From contig CAWIHB010000007.1 of assembly GCA_963835775.1 (NCBI GenBank), forward strand, positions 186,001 through 250,000: 64,000 nt of DNA. The letters are read 5' to 3'. The notes under the pieces were generated by a model. The model ran no database searches. It saw only the letters and a list, made by a program, of their open reading frames with translations, and was not told where the DNA came from. Shown piece after piece: positions 35,738 through 43,535 of the stretch (positions within the stretch are counted from its first letter, which is position 1; each line of letters opens with the position of its first letter). Source of the stretch: Palsa-504 sp963835775 (GTDB lineage Bacteria; Actinomycetota; Actinomycetes; Streptosporangiales; Streptosporangiaceae). A program made the position numbers and the translations under genes.

Positions 35738-36647
35738 CGGAGCCCCTGGCTGCGTTCAGGCCTGCCTCGTCCAGGATGACCGGGACGGCCTGCTCGTTCC
35801 CCGCCACCAGCAGGTGCACCCCGGCCACGCCGGGGATCTGGGCCAGCTGCTTGGCGGTCTCGGCCGCGATCGTGACGCCCTCGGCGGCAGTCCGGTCGGC
35901 CGGTACGCCCTTGAGCCTGCGGTAGACCTGGTCAGGCAGGTACACGCCGGGCACCTGGTCGCGCATGAAATCCAGGGCCCGCCGGGACCTGACCGCGCCG
36001 ACACCGGGCAGGATGGCGCACCGCTCGGGCAGGCCCAGGTCGCGGACCTGTCCCATCCACCGGGCGAAGGCCGGGACGTCGAACACGAACTGGGTCTGCA
36101 CGAACTGGGCGCCGGCCGCGACCTTCTTGCCCAGCCGTTCCGCCCGGAACCCGGCGGGCGGGGCGAACGGGTTCTCCACCGCGCCCAGGAAGGGATCCGG
36201 GGCCGGGTCGAGCCGCCGCCCGGACAGCAGGATGTGCTGGTCGCGCATGGTCCGCAGGGTCCATAGCAGCTGGATGCTGTCCAGGTCGAACACCGGCTTG
36301 GCTCCCGGGTGATCACCGAACTTCGGGTGGTCGCCGGTCATGACCAGGACGTTGCGGATGCCGAGCGCGCAGGCGCCGAGCAGGTCGGACTGCAGCGCGA
36401 TCCGGTTGCGGTCCCGGCAGGTCATCTGCATGACCGGCTCGAGCCCGGCGTTGATGACGGCGAGGCTGCCGGCCCAGCTGGCCAGCCGCACGTGCGAGCC
36501 CTGGTTGTCGGTCACGTTGACCGCGTCGACCCAGTCCTTGAGCAGCGCGGCGGTAGCCGTGAGCTTTTGCGTGCTGGCCCCGCGCGGCGGGCTGATCTCG
36601 GCGGTCACCGCGAAGCCGCCCGCGGCCAGGCGCTCGCGCAGGCTCAC
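35727..36647 (-). CDS. metF: 5,10-methylenetetrahydrofolate reductase
   Basis: 306 residues. It starts AGGFAVTAEISPPRGAS with the conserved catalytic Glu and has DWVDAVNVTDNQGS, VLVMTGDHPKFGDHPGAKPVFDLDSI and AGAQFVQTQFVFDVPAFARWM, all typical of the FAD TIM barrel. It reduces methylene-THF to methyl-THF. ATG overlaps the metV stop. The short form without fused regulatory domain, preceded by metV, is the MetVF arrangement known from acetogens. Confidence 0.92.
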   Translation of the reverse strand: MSLRERLAAGGFAVTAEISPPRGASTQKLTATAALLKDWVDAVNVTDNQGSHVRLASWAGSLAVINAGLEPVMQMTCRDRNRIALQSDLLGACALGIRNVLVMTGDHPKFGDHPGAKPVFDLDSIQLLWTLRTMRDQHILLSGRRLDPAPDPFLGAVENPFAPPAGFRAERLGKKVAAGAQFVQTQFVFDVPAFARWMGQVRDLGLPERCAILPGVGAVRSRRALDFMRDQVPGVYLPDQVYRRLKGVPADRTAAEGVTIAAETAKQLAQIPGVAGVHLLVAGNEQAVPVILDEAGLNAARGSGGG

Positions 36648-37132
36648 GGGCCTGCTCCGAGGTCACCGGTCCACAGCTGCTCGTCGCGGCCCTGCCAGTA
36701 GTTCAGCCACGAGCTGGTGCCCCAGCGCCGGTTATCGGCTGGGCGGTGCAGCAGGCGCAGGTCGGCGGTCCGGCCCGCGCTGGCGGCTCGCTCGTAGGCG
36801 TCGACCCAGACGCAGCGCCGGTCCGGGTACACCTCGCAGGAGCCGTCCGCGCCCACTCCCCCGCACGGGCCGTTCCGCAGTTCCTTGGGGCAGCCCATCG
36901 GGCAGACGTACCCGGTGACGGGCAGCGCGCACTGGCCGCACATCCGGCAGCCGAACAGGGCCTGCTTGGCCTCCCGCTCCCCACCGATGAACGCCGCGCG
37001 GGCCGGGCCGGAGGCTTCGATGCGCGCCGCCAGCCAGCGGTAGGCCGGGTTGGGTTTCAGTCCCCGCTGCAGCCGGTAGGCCAGCCGGGCACCCAGCCGC
37101 GGCGGCGCGGGTACAGGCGGGCCTGCGGTCAA
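36644..37132 (-). CDS. metV: MetV-like methylenetetrahydrofolate reductase C-terminal partner
   Basis: About 162 residues if the TTG at 37132 is used; the frame stays open to 37333, so the start is uncertain. The hallmark is the Cys-rich block CRMCGQCALPVTGYVCPMGC followed by PKELRNGPCGGVGADGSCEV, the MTHFR C-terminal domain that binds zinc or iron-sulfur. In acetogens MetV forms a complex with MetF and channels electrons to methylene-THF. It is directly upstream of metF (4-nt overlap) as the first gene of the methyl operon. Confidence 0.85.
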   Translation of the reverse strand: MTAGPPVPAPPRLGARLAYRLQRGLKPNPAYRWLAARIEASGPARAAFIGGEREAKQALFGCRMCGQCALPVTGYVCPMGCPKELRNGPCGGVGADGSCEVYPDRRCVWVDAYERAASAGRTADLRLLHRPADNRRWGTSSWLNYWQGRDEQLWTGDLGAGP

Positions 37133-37459
37133 TGGATCAGCCGTCCGAGGCGAAATGAAACCGTCGCCGTATGCGATTGCGAATTTACATATCCGGGGCG
37201 TGAGAATAGCGACGGCTTTTCCTGGACCGGACTGCATCCCATGCTGGCTATCCTGGGCGTGTGCGCCCGCGGAATCAACGATTACCGCCACAAGCTTGAC
37301 GCCGGCCGGTTGTGCACGGCGACAAGCGGTCACGGATTAATAGCCGGGCCCACAAATTCTGTGAATGCGAATTTGTGGGCCCGCACAGCTATCCGCGGGC
37401 CTGCCACAGGCCCCTGGCCGTCCCGGCCGGGGGTCGTCATCAACGTCCATGCTGCCTGG
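37133..37459. promoter_or_regulatory. Intergenic region between metV operon and MetE-like gene
   Basis: 327 bp, noticeably more AT-rich than its flanks (CGGATATGTAAATTCGCAATC on the minus strand near 37170-37195). It must contain the metV-operon promoter. It holds the strong hairpin at 37346-37382. I looked for SAM or cobalamin riboswitch cores and saw no convincing match. Confidence 0.45.
37346..37382 (-). terminator. Perfect 14-bp hairpin downstream of the MetE-like gene
   Basis: GGGCCCACAAATTC (37346-37359) and GAATTTGTGGGCCC (37369-37382) form a perfect stem with a 9-nt loop, 78 nt after the stop at 37460 and about 215 nt before the metV start. No T-run follows, so it may be a factor-assisted terminator or an operator. 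Confidence 0.6.
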
Positions 37460-38578
37460 TTAGCCCCAGACTTCGCGGGCGGTCTCGACGATCAGGCGGA
37501 GCTTGGCGACCTCCTGGTCGTAGGTGAGGGCGTTGCCTTCGGAGGTGGATGAGAAGCCGCACTGGCCCGACAGGCAGAGCTGGTCCAGGGAAATGTACTT
37601 GGCCGCCTCGTCGATACGGCGCTTGAGGTCGTCCTTGGACTCCAGCTCGGGGCGCTTGGTGGTGACCAGGCCGAGGACGACCATCTTGCCCGGCGGCACG
37701 AAACGCAGCGGCTCGAAGCCGCCGGAGCGCTCGTCGTCGTACTCCAGGAAGAAGCCGTCCACGTTCAGCTCGGAGAACAGGGCCTCGGCCACGAAGTCGT
37801 AGCCGCCGGAGGCAACCCAGCTCGAGCGGAAGTTGCCGCGGCACATGTGGGTGGTGATGGCTAGGCCCGCCGGCTTGTCCTTGAGCGCGGCATTGATCTG
37901 CTTGATGTAGCGCAGGTGCAGGTGCTCGGCGTCCTCGCCGCGCTCGCTGATCTCGGCGCGCTGGGCCGGGTCGTTCAGGTAAGCCAGGCTGGTGTCGTCG
38001 AACTGCAGGTAGGTGCAGCCCAGGGCGGCCAGCCGCTGCACCTCGTCGGCGTAGGCCGCGGCCAGGTCGGCCCAGAACTCCTCCAGGTCCGGGTAGACCG
38101 CGGGGTCGACCGAGGCGGGGCCGCCGCGGTAGTGGACCATGTTGGGCGACGGGATGGTGAGCTTGGGCACGGCCGTGGTGACGTGGTCCTTCAGGAAGGT
38201 GAAGGCGTCGGCGAAGATCGTGTCCACGATGCGGAGCTTGCCGTCGATGCGGATCGAGGCCGGGGTGAACTCGATCTCCCCCGCGGCGTTCCTGAACTTG
38301 ACGGCCAGGTGGCCGGGCGCCTTGGACACGCCGCCCAGGGCGTAGATGAAGTCCATGTGCCAGGAGGCCCGGCGGAACTCGCCGTCGGTGGCCGACTGCA
38401 GGCCCACCTCTTCCTGCATCCTGATCGCGCCCGGGATCTCCTCGTCCTCCACCGCGCGCAGGTCAGCGGCCGTGATCTGGCCGGCGGCGAAGTCGTCGCG
38501 GGCCTGCAGCAGCCGGACCGGGCGCAGCAGGCTGCCGACGTGATCGGCGCGGAACGGGGGGCTGGTCCTGCGGGCCAT
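37460..38578 (-). CDS. MetE-like methyltransferase of the YxjG/YxjH type
   Basis: 372 residues from ATG 38578, with GGAGGA in front. It opens PPFRADHVGSLLRPVRLLQA, contains the MetE-family barrel and predicted zinc ligands His244 and Cys246 (ITTHMCRGNF), Glu279 (GFFLEYD) and Cys340 (LSGQCGF). This sub-family lacks the folate-binding half of MetE; Bacillus YxjG/YxjH support methionine synthesis. It is separated from the metV operon by a hairpin and probably transcribed alone. It is more distant from the three other MetE-like proteins in the window than they are from each other. Confidence 0.87.
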   Translation of the reverse strand: MARRTSPPFRADHVGSLLRPVRLLQARDDFAAGQITAADLRAVEDEEIPGAIRMQEEVGLQSATDGEFRRASWHMDFIYALGGVSKAPGHLAVKFRNAAGEIEFTPASIRIDGKLRIVDTIFADAFTFLKDHVTTAVPKLTIPSPNMVHYRGGPASVDPAVYPDLEEFWADLAAAYADEVQRLAALGCTYLQFDDTSLAYLNDPAQRAEISERGEDAEHLHLRYIKQINAALKDKPAGLAITTHMCRGNFRSSWVASGGYDFVAEALFSELNVDGFFLEYDDERSGGFEPLRFVPPGKMVVLGLVTTKRPELESKDDLKRRIDEAAKYISLDQLCLSGQCGFSSTSEGNALTYDQEVAKLRLIVETAREVWG

Positions 38579-38747
38579 GGCTGGCTCTCCTCCTGGGATG
38601 ACGAGGGATAGGTGAGGTCGATCGCGGCCGGGGTACGCCCAGCGCCTGGCCGAGGATACCGCGCATCAGGTTCCCGGGCCGGCCTGCGTCGGGCGGGCTA
38701 ACAGCTTTAATACCACCGCGTTCCGGGCCACGTCGGTACCGGCCGAG

Positions 38748-39143
38748 TGCGACATCCCGGCCCGGGCCTGGGACCTGGACGGGCTGCGCTGGCAGTACGA
38801 GCAGTTCATCGGCTTCGCCAGCCGGCTGCGGGACACCACGGCGGCCGGGCAGATGCCCCCGATGGACGCGCTCATCGCCCGGACCCGGGTCATGGACGAA
38901 TGGCGGGCCTTCCCCGGCCTCGATCCCGACCTGCCGGCCGAACTGCTGCCCGGCGGCTGGCCGCGGGCGGCGGCCCGTGAGCTGTTCATCGGGTGCTACG
39001 ACCTGCTCGGCCCGCTGGCGGCCAGGCGGGTCAGGCAGATCATCACCAGGTACAGCCCGGAGCTGGCCGGGCGGGCCGCCTACCACAGCTCGGAGCTGAA
39101 GCTGAGCGCCGCGCCCGGCCCTTCGGCACCGGCCGCCGGCTAG
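38748..39143 (+). pseudogene. C-terminal remnant of a PaaX-family regulator
   Basis: An open frame reads ARAWDLDGLRWQYEQFIGFA..., LIARTRVMDEWRAFPGLDPDLPAELLPGGWPRAAARELF, which is the PaaX C-terminal domain. The upstream sequence (38700-38750) shows no winged-helix DNA-binding part and no start codon in the expected place. PaaX represses phenylacetate catabolism genes; here only the effector-side third survives. Truncation at about 38750. Confidence 0.75.
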
Positions 39144-39188
39144 AACTGGTCGGCGGAGGCGACGGCCTCGGTGATCGTGATGTGGAGG

Positions 39189-40568
39189 TCAGATGGAGGT
39201 CTGAAACAGCGCCTGGCTGGCCGGGGAAACCAGGGGCAGGACGAGCGTCAGCTCGGTGCCCTGGCCAGGCTGGCTGCGGGCGGACAGCCGCCCGCCATGG
39301 GCCTGGGCCAGCTCGGCGGCGACCGCGAGCCCGATACCGCTGCCAGAGATCTGCGCGGCCTGCGGGCTGCGCCAGAACCGGTCGAAGATGCGAGGCAGTT
39401 CGTCGGCGGGAATGCCGGGCCCGGTGTCGGTGACGGTCAGCACCGCGTCGACGGCTTCCGGGCCGGCCCGGACGGTGACGCGACCGCCCGGAGGAGTGAA
39501 CTTCAGCGCATTGGTCAGCAGGTTGGTGATGACCTGATGGAGCCAGCGCGGATCGCCGAGCACCTCGGCCGCGGTCAGCTGCCGCGTCACGGTGATCCCC
39601 GCGGCCGCGAACTGGCTGGTCAGGCTGCCGGAGGCGGCGCCAGCGAGGTCAGCCAGGTTGCAGGGCCGACGCGACAGCTGCAGGACCGCGGCATCGGCCG
39701 CGGCCAGGGTCTGGAGGTCGCAGACCATCCGGCCCAGCCGCAGCACCTCGTCACGGAGCGAGGTCAGGTGCTCGGGGGTGGGTTCGGTGATCTCGTCGAG
39801 GAGCGCCTCATGCCCGGCCTGCAGGACCGCGATCGGGGTGCGCAGCTCGTGGGCGACGTCGGCGACCAGATCGCGGCGCAGTTGTTCCTGCCGGTCCATC
39901 GTGTCGGCCATCTGGTCGAACGCGGAGGCCAGCTCACGCAGCTCGCCGGGTGCGCGGACCTGGCCGACCCGGGCGGTGCGCTGGCCGCGGCCCACCGCCC
40001 GGGTGACCGCGATGATCTGCTCGACCGGACGGGTGATCCGGCGCGCCGCGGCCAGCCCGGTGAGCAGCGCGACCAGCGCGGCCAGGCCAGCCGCACCGGC
40101 GATGGCCCGCAGCAGGTCGGTCTCCAGCGCACGGTCGGCCCGGCCCAGGCCGGAACCGGTGAACCGGACGTAGGCCTCCCCGGCCAGCTCGTCGCGGGCC
40201 CTCAGCGGCGCCTGGTACAGCGGGCCCGGCTGCGCGGCGTAGCCGGGCGACGACCGCACCACCTGGCCGGACTCATCGCGTATCTGCACATCGGCGCCGG
40301 TCCGCGCGGCCAGGTCAAGCACCGGGGACAGGTCAGCCCCGGCCCAGCTGTCGTTGCGGTCCCAGGTGGCGGCGGCGGCCACGGCGATCGCGGTGGTCAG
40401 CTGGCCGCGCTGCTGTGCGGTCAGGGCCGAGACGTCCGTGGCCGCGAACCCGGCCGTCAGGCCGGCCACCAGGGCCACCGCGACCAGGGCGACCGAGATG
40501 AACGCCAGCGCGAGCCGCAGGCCGAGCGTGCCGGCGCGGACGGCCAGCGGCCCGTGGTTATCAGTCAT
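39189..40568 (-). CDS. Two-component sensor histidine kinase (EnvZ/OmpR class)
   Basis: 459 residues. Two transmembrane helices (about 17-43 and 163-185) flank a periplasmic sensor of about 120 residues. HAMP domain, then the H box LVADVAHELRTPIAVLQAG (phospho-His near 244), N box VITNLLTNALKFTPP, G1 TDTGPGIPADEL and G2 GSGIGLAVAAEL. Its start overlaps the end of the response regulator gene by 8 nt. The stimulus is unknown. Confidence 0.93.
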   Translation of the reverse strand: MTDNHGPLAVRAGTLGLRLALAFISVALVAVALVAGLTAGFAATDVSALTAQQRGQLTTAIAVAAAATWDRNDSWAGADLSPVLDLAARTGADVQIRDESGQVVRSSPGYAAQPGPLYQAPLRARDELAGEAYVRFTGSGLGRADRALETDLLRAIAGAAGLAALVALLTGLAAARRITRPVEQIIAVTRAVGRGQRTARVGQVRAPGELRELASAFDQMADTMDRQEQLRRDLVADVAHELRTPIAVLQAGHEALLDEITEPTPEHLTSLRDEVLRLGRMVCDLQTLAAADAAVLQLSRRPCNLADLAGAASGSLTSQFAAAGITVTRQLTAAEVLGDPRWLHQVITNLLTNALKFTPPGGRVTVRAGPEAVDAVLTVTDTGPGIPADELPRIFDRFWRSPQAAQISGSGIGLAVAAELAQAHGGRLSARSQPGQGTELTLVLPLVSPASQALFQTSI

Positions 40569-41265
40569 CGCAGGCGAGGCCCAGCCGGTACCCTCCGCCG
40601 AGCACGGTCTGCACGATCTGCGGGCTGCCCGGGTCCTGCTCGACCTTGCGGCGCAGGTTCTTCACGTGCGAGTCGACGGTCCGCTCGTAGCCCTCGAACT
40701 CATACCCCCGGACCCGGTTGATCAGCTCGAACCGGGAGTAGACCCGGCCGGGGACCGTGGCCAGGGCGACCAGGATGCCCCATTCGGTCGGGGTCAGCTC
40801 GGCTCGCCGGCCGCGCACGGTGACCAGGTGCTTCGGCTCGTCGATGAGCATGATCCCGCCGCCGTAGCCGACCGGGCCGGCCTTGGCTGCCGACGAGCCG
40901 CGGCGCAGGATGGCCTGGACGCGCAGCACCAGCTCACGCGGGCTGAACGGCTTGGTCACGTAGTCGTCAGCGCCGAGTTCGAGCCCGGCGATCCGGTCTT
41001 CCTCGGCCGCCTTGGCCGTCAGCATCAGGATCGGTATGGTCCCGGCGGCACGGATCTCCCGGGCCACCGTCTCGCCGGATACATCCGGCAGGCCCAGGTC
41101 CAGGATCACCAGGTCCGGTGCGGCCGAGGTGGCCAGGATGATGGCCTCCGCGCCCGACCCGGCCGACAGCACGGTCAACCCGGCCCGCTCCAGGTAAGAC
41201 CGAACCAGGTCCCGCAGCTTCCGCTCGTCCTCTACCAGCAACACCGTCGCGGCCAAAACGCTCAC
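40561..41265 (-). CDS. OmpR/PhoB-family response regulator
   Basis: 234 residues from GTG 41265, preferred over the upstream ATG at 41307 because GGGAGGGG precedes it and the receiver domain begins at once (ATVLLVEDERKLRDLV). The phospho-acceptor Asp is in PDLVILDLGLPDVSG; the C-terminal winged helix contains LTPTEWGILVALAT and YERTVDSHVKNLRRKVEQDP. Partner of the kinase that follows in the same transcript. Confidence 0.93.
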   Translation of the reverse strand: MSVLAATVLLVEDERKLRDLVRSYLERAGLTVLSAGSGAEAIILATSAAPDLVILDLGLPDVSGETVAREIRAAGTIPILMLTAKAAEEDRIAGLELGADDYVTKPFSPRELVLRVQAILRRGSSAAKAGPVGYGGGIMLIDEPKHLVTVRGRRAELTPTEWGILVALATVPGRVYSRFELINRVRGYEFEGYERTVDSHVKNLRRKVEQDPGSPQIVQTVLGGGYRLGLACDD

Positions 41266-41441
41266 CCGCCCCTCCCGCAGATGGCCCAGGATATTTCCAT
41301 GATCCACGCCGCAGCGACCGGCTGACGAGCCAGCGGGCGGGCTGGTGCGTTTTCTCTATCCGATCACCATGTCGCCTGCACCTGCCGTGCGTACCGATCC
41401 GGTGCCATTGGTCAGGCCAGGCAGCCACCACACGGGGATCG

Positions 41442-41570
41442 GTGAGGATAACGGCAGCCAACCTGCTGGTCCTGATTCCGTGGCTGGTCTTTGCCGTGGG
41501 GGTGGCGGTGATTGGCTGGCGCCTGCTGGCCAGCCGCCGGGGCTGCGGGCACCGGCGGGATCGCCGCTGA
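41442..41570 (+). CDS. Small single-span membrane protein
   Basis: 42 residues from GTG 41442. A clear hydrophobic helix (NLLVLIPWLVFAVGVAVIGW, residues 6-25) is followed by a basic tail RRGCGHRRDRR. It lies in the 460-bp gap between the response regulator and the alcohol dehydrogenase. Codon pattern and composition look coding, but homologues cannot be checked. The rest of the gap (41308-41441 and 41571-41768) holds nothing I recognise. Confidence 0.5.
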   Translation: MRITAANLLVLIPWLVFAVGVAVIGWRLLASRRGCGHRRDRR

Positions 41571-41768
41571 ACGAGGTGCGGTCCGGTCGGGGCCCGGGGG
41601 GAGACCGGACCGCACCTTCATGCCCGCCATGGCCACAGCCGACCAGCACGGGGGCTTGGTCGGTGACCAGAGCGGACCATAAGGGGCGGGCGGCACTCTT
41701 GGGGCCGGACACATGGACCACGCCGCAACGCAGGCGGATGATGGCAGGCGGATGCCGCGGGAGGTCAC

Positions 41769-42881
41769 ATGAAAACCAGGGCAGCGGTGCTCAGGAGCAT
41801 GGACAAGGACTGGGAGATCATCGAGCTGGAGCTGGACCCGCCCAAGGAGGGCGAGGTGCTGATCCGGTTCACGGCGGCGGGCCTGTGCCACTCCGATGAC
41901 CACCTGCGCACCGGCGACATCCCGGTCCGCTATCCGATCGTGGGCGGGCACGAGGGGGCGGGCATCGTCGAGGAGGTCGGCGGCGGCATCAGCCGGCTCA
42001 AGCCAGGCGATCACGTGGTCTGCTCGTTCCTGCCGACCTGCGGGCACTGCCGGTTCTGCGCCAGCGGCATGACCAACCTGTGTGACCTCGGCGCGCTGTT
42101 GGTGGACTGCTGCCTGCCCGACGGGACGTTCCGGTTCCATGCCGATGGCGAGGACTTCGGCCAGATGTGCCTGCTGGGCACTTTTTCTGAACGGTCCGTG
42201 GTTTCTGAGCACTCCTGCGTCAAGATCGACGACGACCTGCCGCTGGCGACGGTGGCCCTGGTCGGCTGCGGGGTGTCGACCGGATGGGGCACCGCCGTGA
42301 ACGCGGGCGGCGTGCGGCCGGGCGACACCACAGTGGTGTACGGGATCGGCGGGGTTGGCATCAACGCCGTCCAGGGCGCGGCGTTCGCCGGCGCGCGCAA
42401 CGTCATCGCGGTCGACCCGCTGAAGTTCAAGCGGGAGAACGCCATGGAGTTCGGCGCGACGCACACGGCGGCCGACGCCGAGACTGCACAGCAGATAATC
42501 ACCGAGGTGACCAGGGGCGTCGGCGCCGACCAGGCCCTGATCACCGTGGGCGTGGTCACCGAGGAGGTCATCGCGGCGGCGTTCGCAGCGGTCCGCAAGC
42601 GCGGCACGGTGGTGATCACCGGGCTGGCCGGGCCGGGCCAGAAGACCATCCAGCTACCCAGCTTCGAGCTGACCCTGTTCGAGAAGCGGATCCAGGGCGC
42701 GCTGTTCGGCGGCGGGAACCCGTTCGATACGATCCCGCGGCTGCTCGAGCTGTACCGGGCGGGGCAGCTCAAGCTGGACGAGCTGGTCACGAACCGCTAC
42801 ACGCTGGACGAGGTCAACCAGGGCTACCGGGACATGCTGGACGGCCGCAACATCCGCGGCCTCCTCGTTCACGAATCCTGA
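41769..42881 (+). CDS. NDMA-dependent (class III-like) alcohol dehydrogenase
   Basis: 370 residues. Catalytic zinc site AAGLCHSDDHLRTGDIP and GGHEGAGIVEEVG; structural zinc Cys cluster FLPTCGHCRFCASGMTNLC; Rossmann motif VVYGIGGVGINAVQGA. The segment length and DCCLPDGTFRFHADGEDF match the actinobacterial NDMA-dependent alcohol dehydrogenases, which hold NAD(H) tightly and pass electrons to an unknown natural acceptor. Codons around 42181-42215 are unusually T-rich and contain a copy of the dispersed motif, yet the protein sequence there is normal. Followed by the cupin gene after 73 bp. Confidence 0.9.
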   Translation: MKTRAAVLRSMDKDWEIIELELDPPKEGEVLIRFTAAGLCHSDDHLRTGDIPVRYPIVGGHEGAGIVEEVGGGISRLKPGDHVVCSFLPTCGHCRFCASGMTNLCDLGALLVDCCLPDGTFRFHADGEDFGQMCLLGTFSERSVVSEHSCVKIDDDLPLATVALVGCGVSTGWGTAVNAGGVRPGDTTVVYGIGGVGINAVQGAAFAGARNVIAVDPLKFKRENAMEFGATHTAADAETAQQIITEVTRGVGADQALITVGVVTEEVIAAAFAAVRKRGTVVITGLAGPGQKTIQLPSFELTLFEKRIQGALFGGGNPFDTIPRLLELYRAGQLKLDELVTNRYTLDEVNQGYRDMLDGRNIRGLLVHES

Positions 42882-42954
42882 CGCGCCGCTGAACCCGCCG
42901 CAGGCGCGGGCGGGGGACGCTGAGGCTCAACCGAGCACGACAAAGGAGGACGTC

Positions 42955-43488
42955 ATGGCAGAGACTTCGGGCGGCGAGTTCTGGCGGGAGTTCAAGCCGA
43001 TCGCGCAGGTGTTCCGGCCCGGCGCGATGCCGGAGGCGTACATCGCCAACGCGGCCATCGACGACGAGCGCTACTACGCCCCGCTGTCGGAGACGGTCGG
43101 CACCCGGCCGCTGTTCATCTCCCCCGGCCAGAACCGGTGGTGCGACGTGCTGCTGTGCCGCGGGGCGGGGCTGGTCAACCGGCACTACCACCCGCAGCAG
43201 GTCTTCGCCTACACGATCTCGGGCAAGTGGGGGTACCTGGAACACGACTGGGTGGCGACCGCAGGCGACTGGATCTACGAGGCACCCGGCGAGGCGCACA
43301 CGCTGGTGGCCTATGAGTCCGACGAGCCCATGCGGGTCACGTTCAACGTCACCGGGCCGCTGATCTGGCTGGATGAAGATGGCCAGCCCAGCGGCCACTT
43401 TGACGTGTTCGACTACATCAAGCTGTGCCGGGACCACTACGAGAAGGTCGGCCTCGGCGCGGACTACATCGACCGGCTGTTCCGTTAG
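42955..43488 (+). CDS. 2,4'-dihydroxyacetophenone-dioxygenase-like cupin
   Basis: 177 residues after an AAAGGAGGACGTC ribosome site. The single cupin fold has metal-binding LVNRHYHPQQVFAYTISGKWG and a second motif PGEAHTLVAYES. Size and layout match the ChrR-like cupins annotated as 2,4'-dihydroxyacetophenone dioxygenase, which split the C-C bond beside a ketone using Fe(II) and O2. This fits the aromatic-ketone genes at 1.8-15.7 kb and the adjacent alcohol dehydrogenase. Other ketone- or lactone-acting cupins are possible. Confidence 0.75.
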   Translation: MAETSGGEFWREFKPIAQVFRPGAMPEAYIANAAIDDERYYAPLSETVGTRPLFISPGQNRWCDVLLCRGAGLVNRHYHPQQVFAYTISGKWGYLEHDWVATAGDWIYEAPGEAHTLVAYESDEPMRVTFNVTGPLIWLDEDGQPSGHFDVFDYIKLCRDHYEKVGLGADYIDRLFR

Positions 43489-43509
43489 CTTGGGCAGGGC
43501 AAACAGAGC

Positions 43510-43526
43510 ACCACGGACCGTTCGGC
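43510..43526 (-). repeat. Dispersed motif GCCGAACGGTCCGTGGT, copy 6
   Basis: Seventeen bases identical to the copy at 48043-48059. On the minus strand it begins about 10 nt after the stop (43536) of the homocysteine methyltransferase fusion gene. Confidence 0.65.
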
Positions 43527-43535
43527 TGAATGAAT

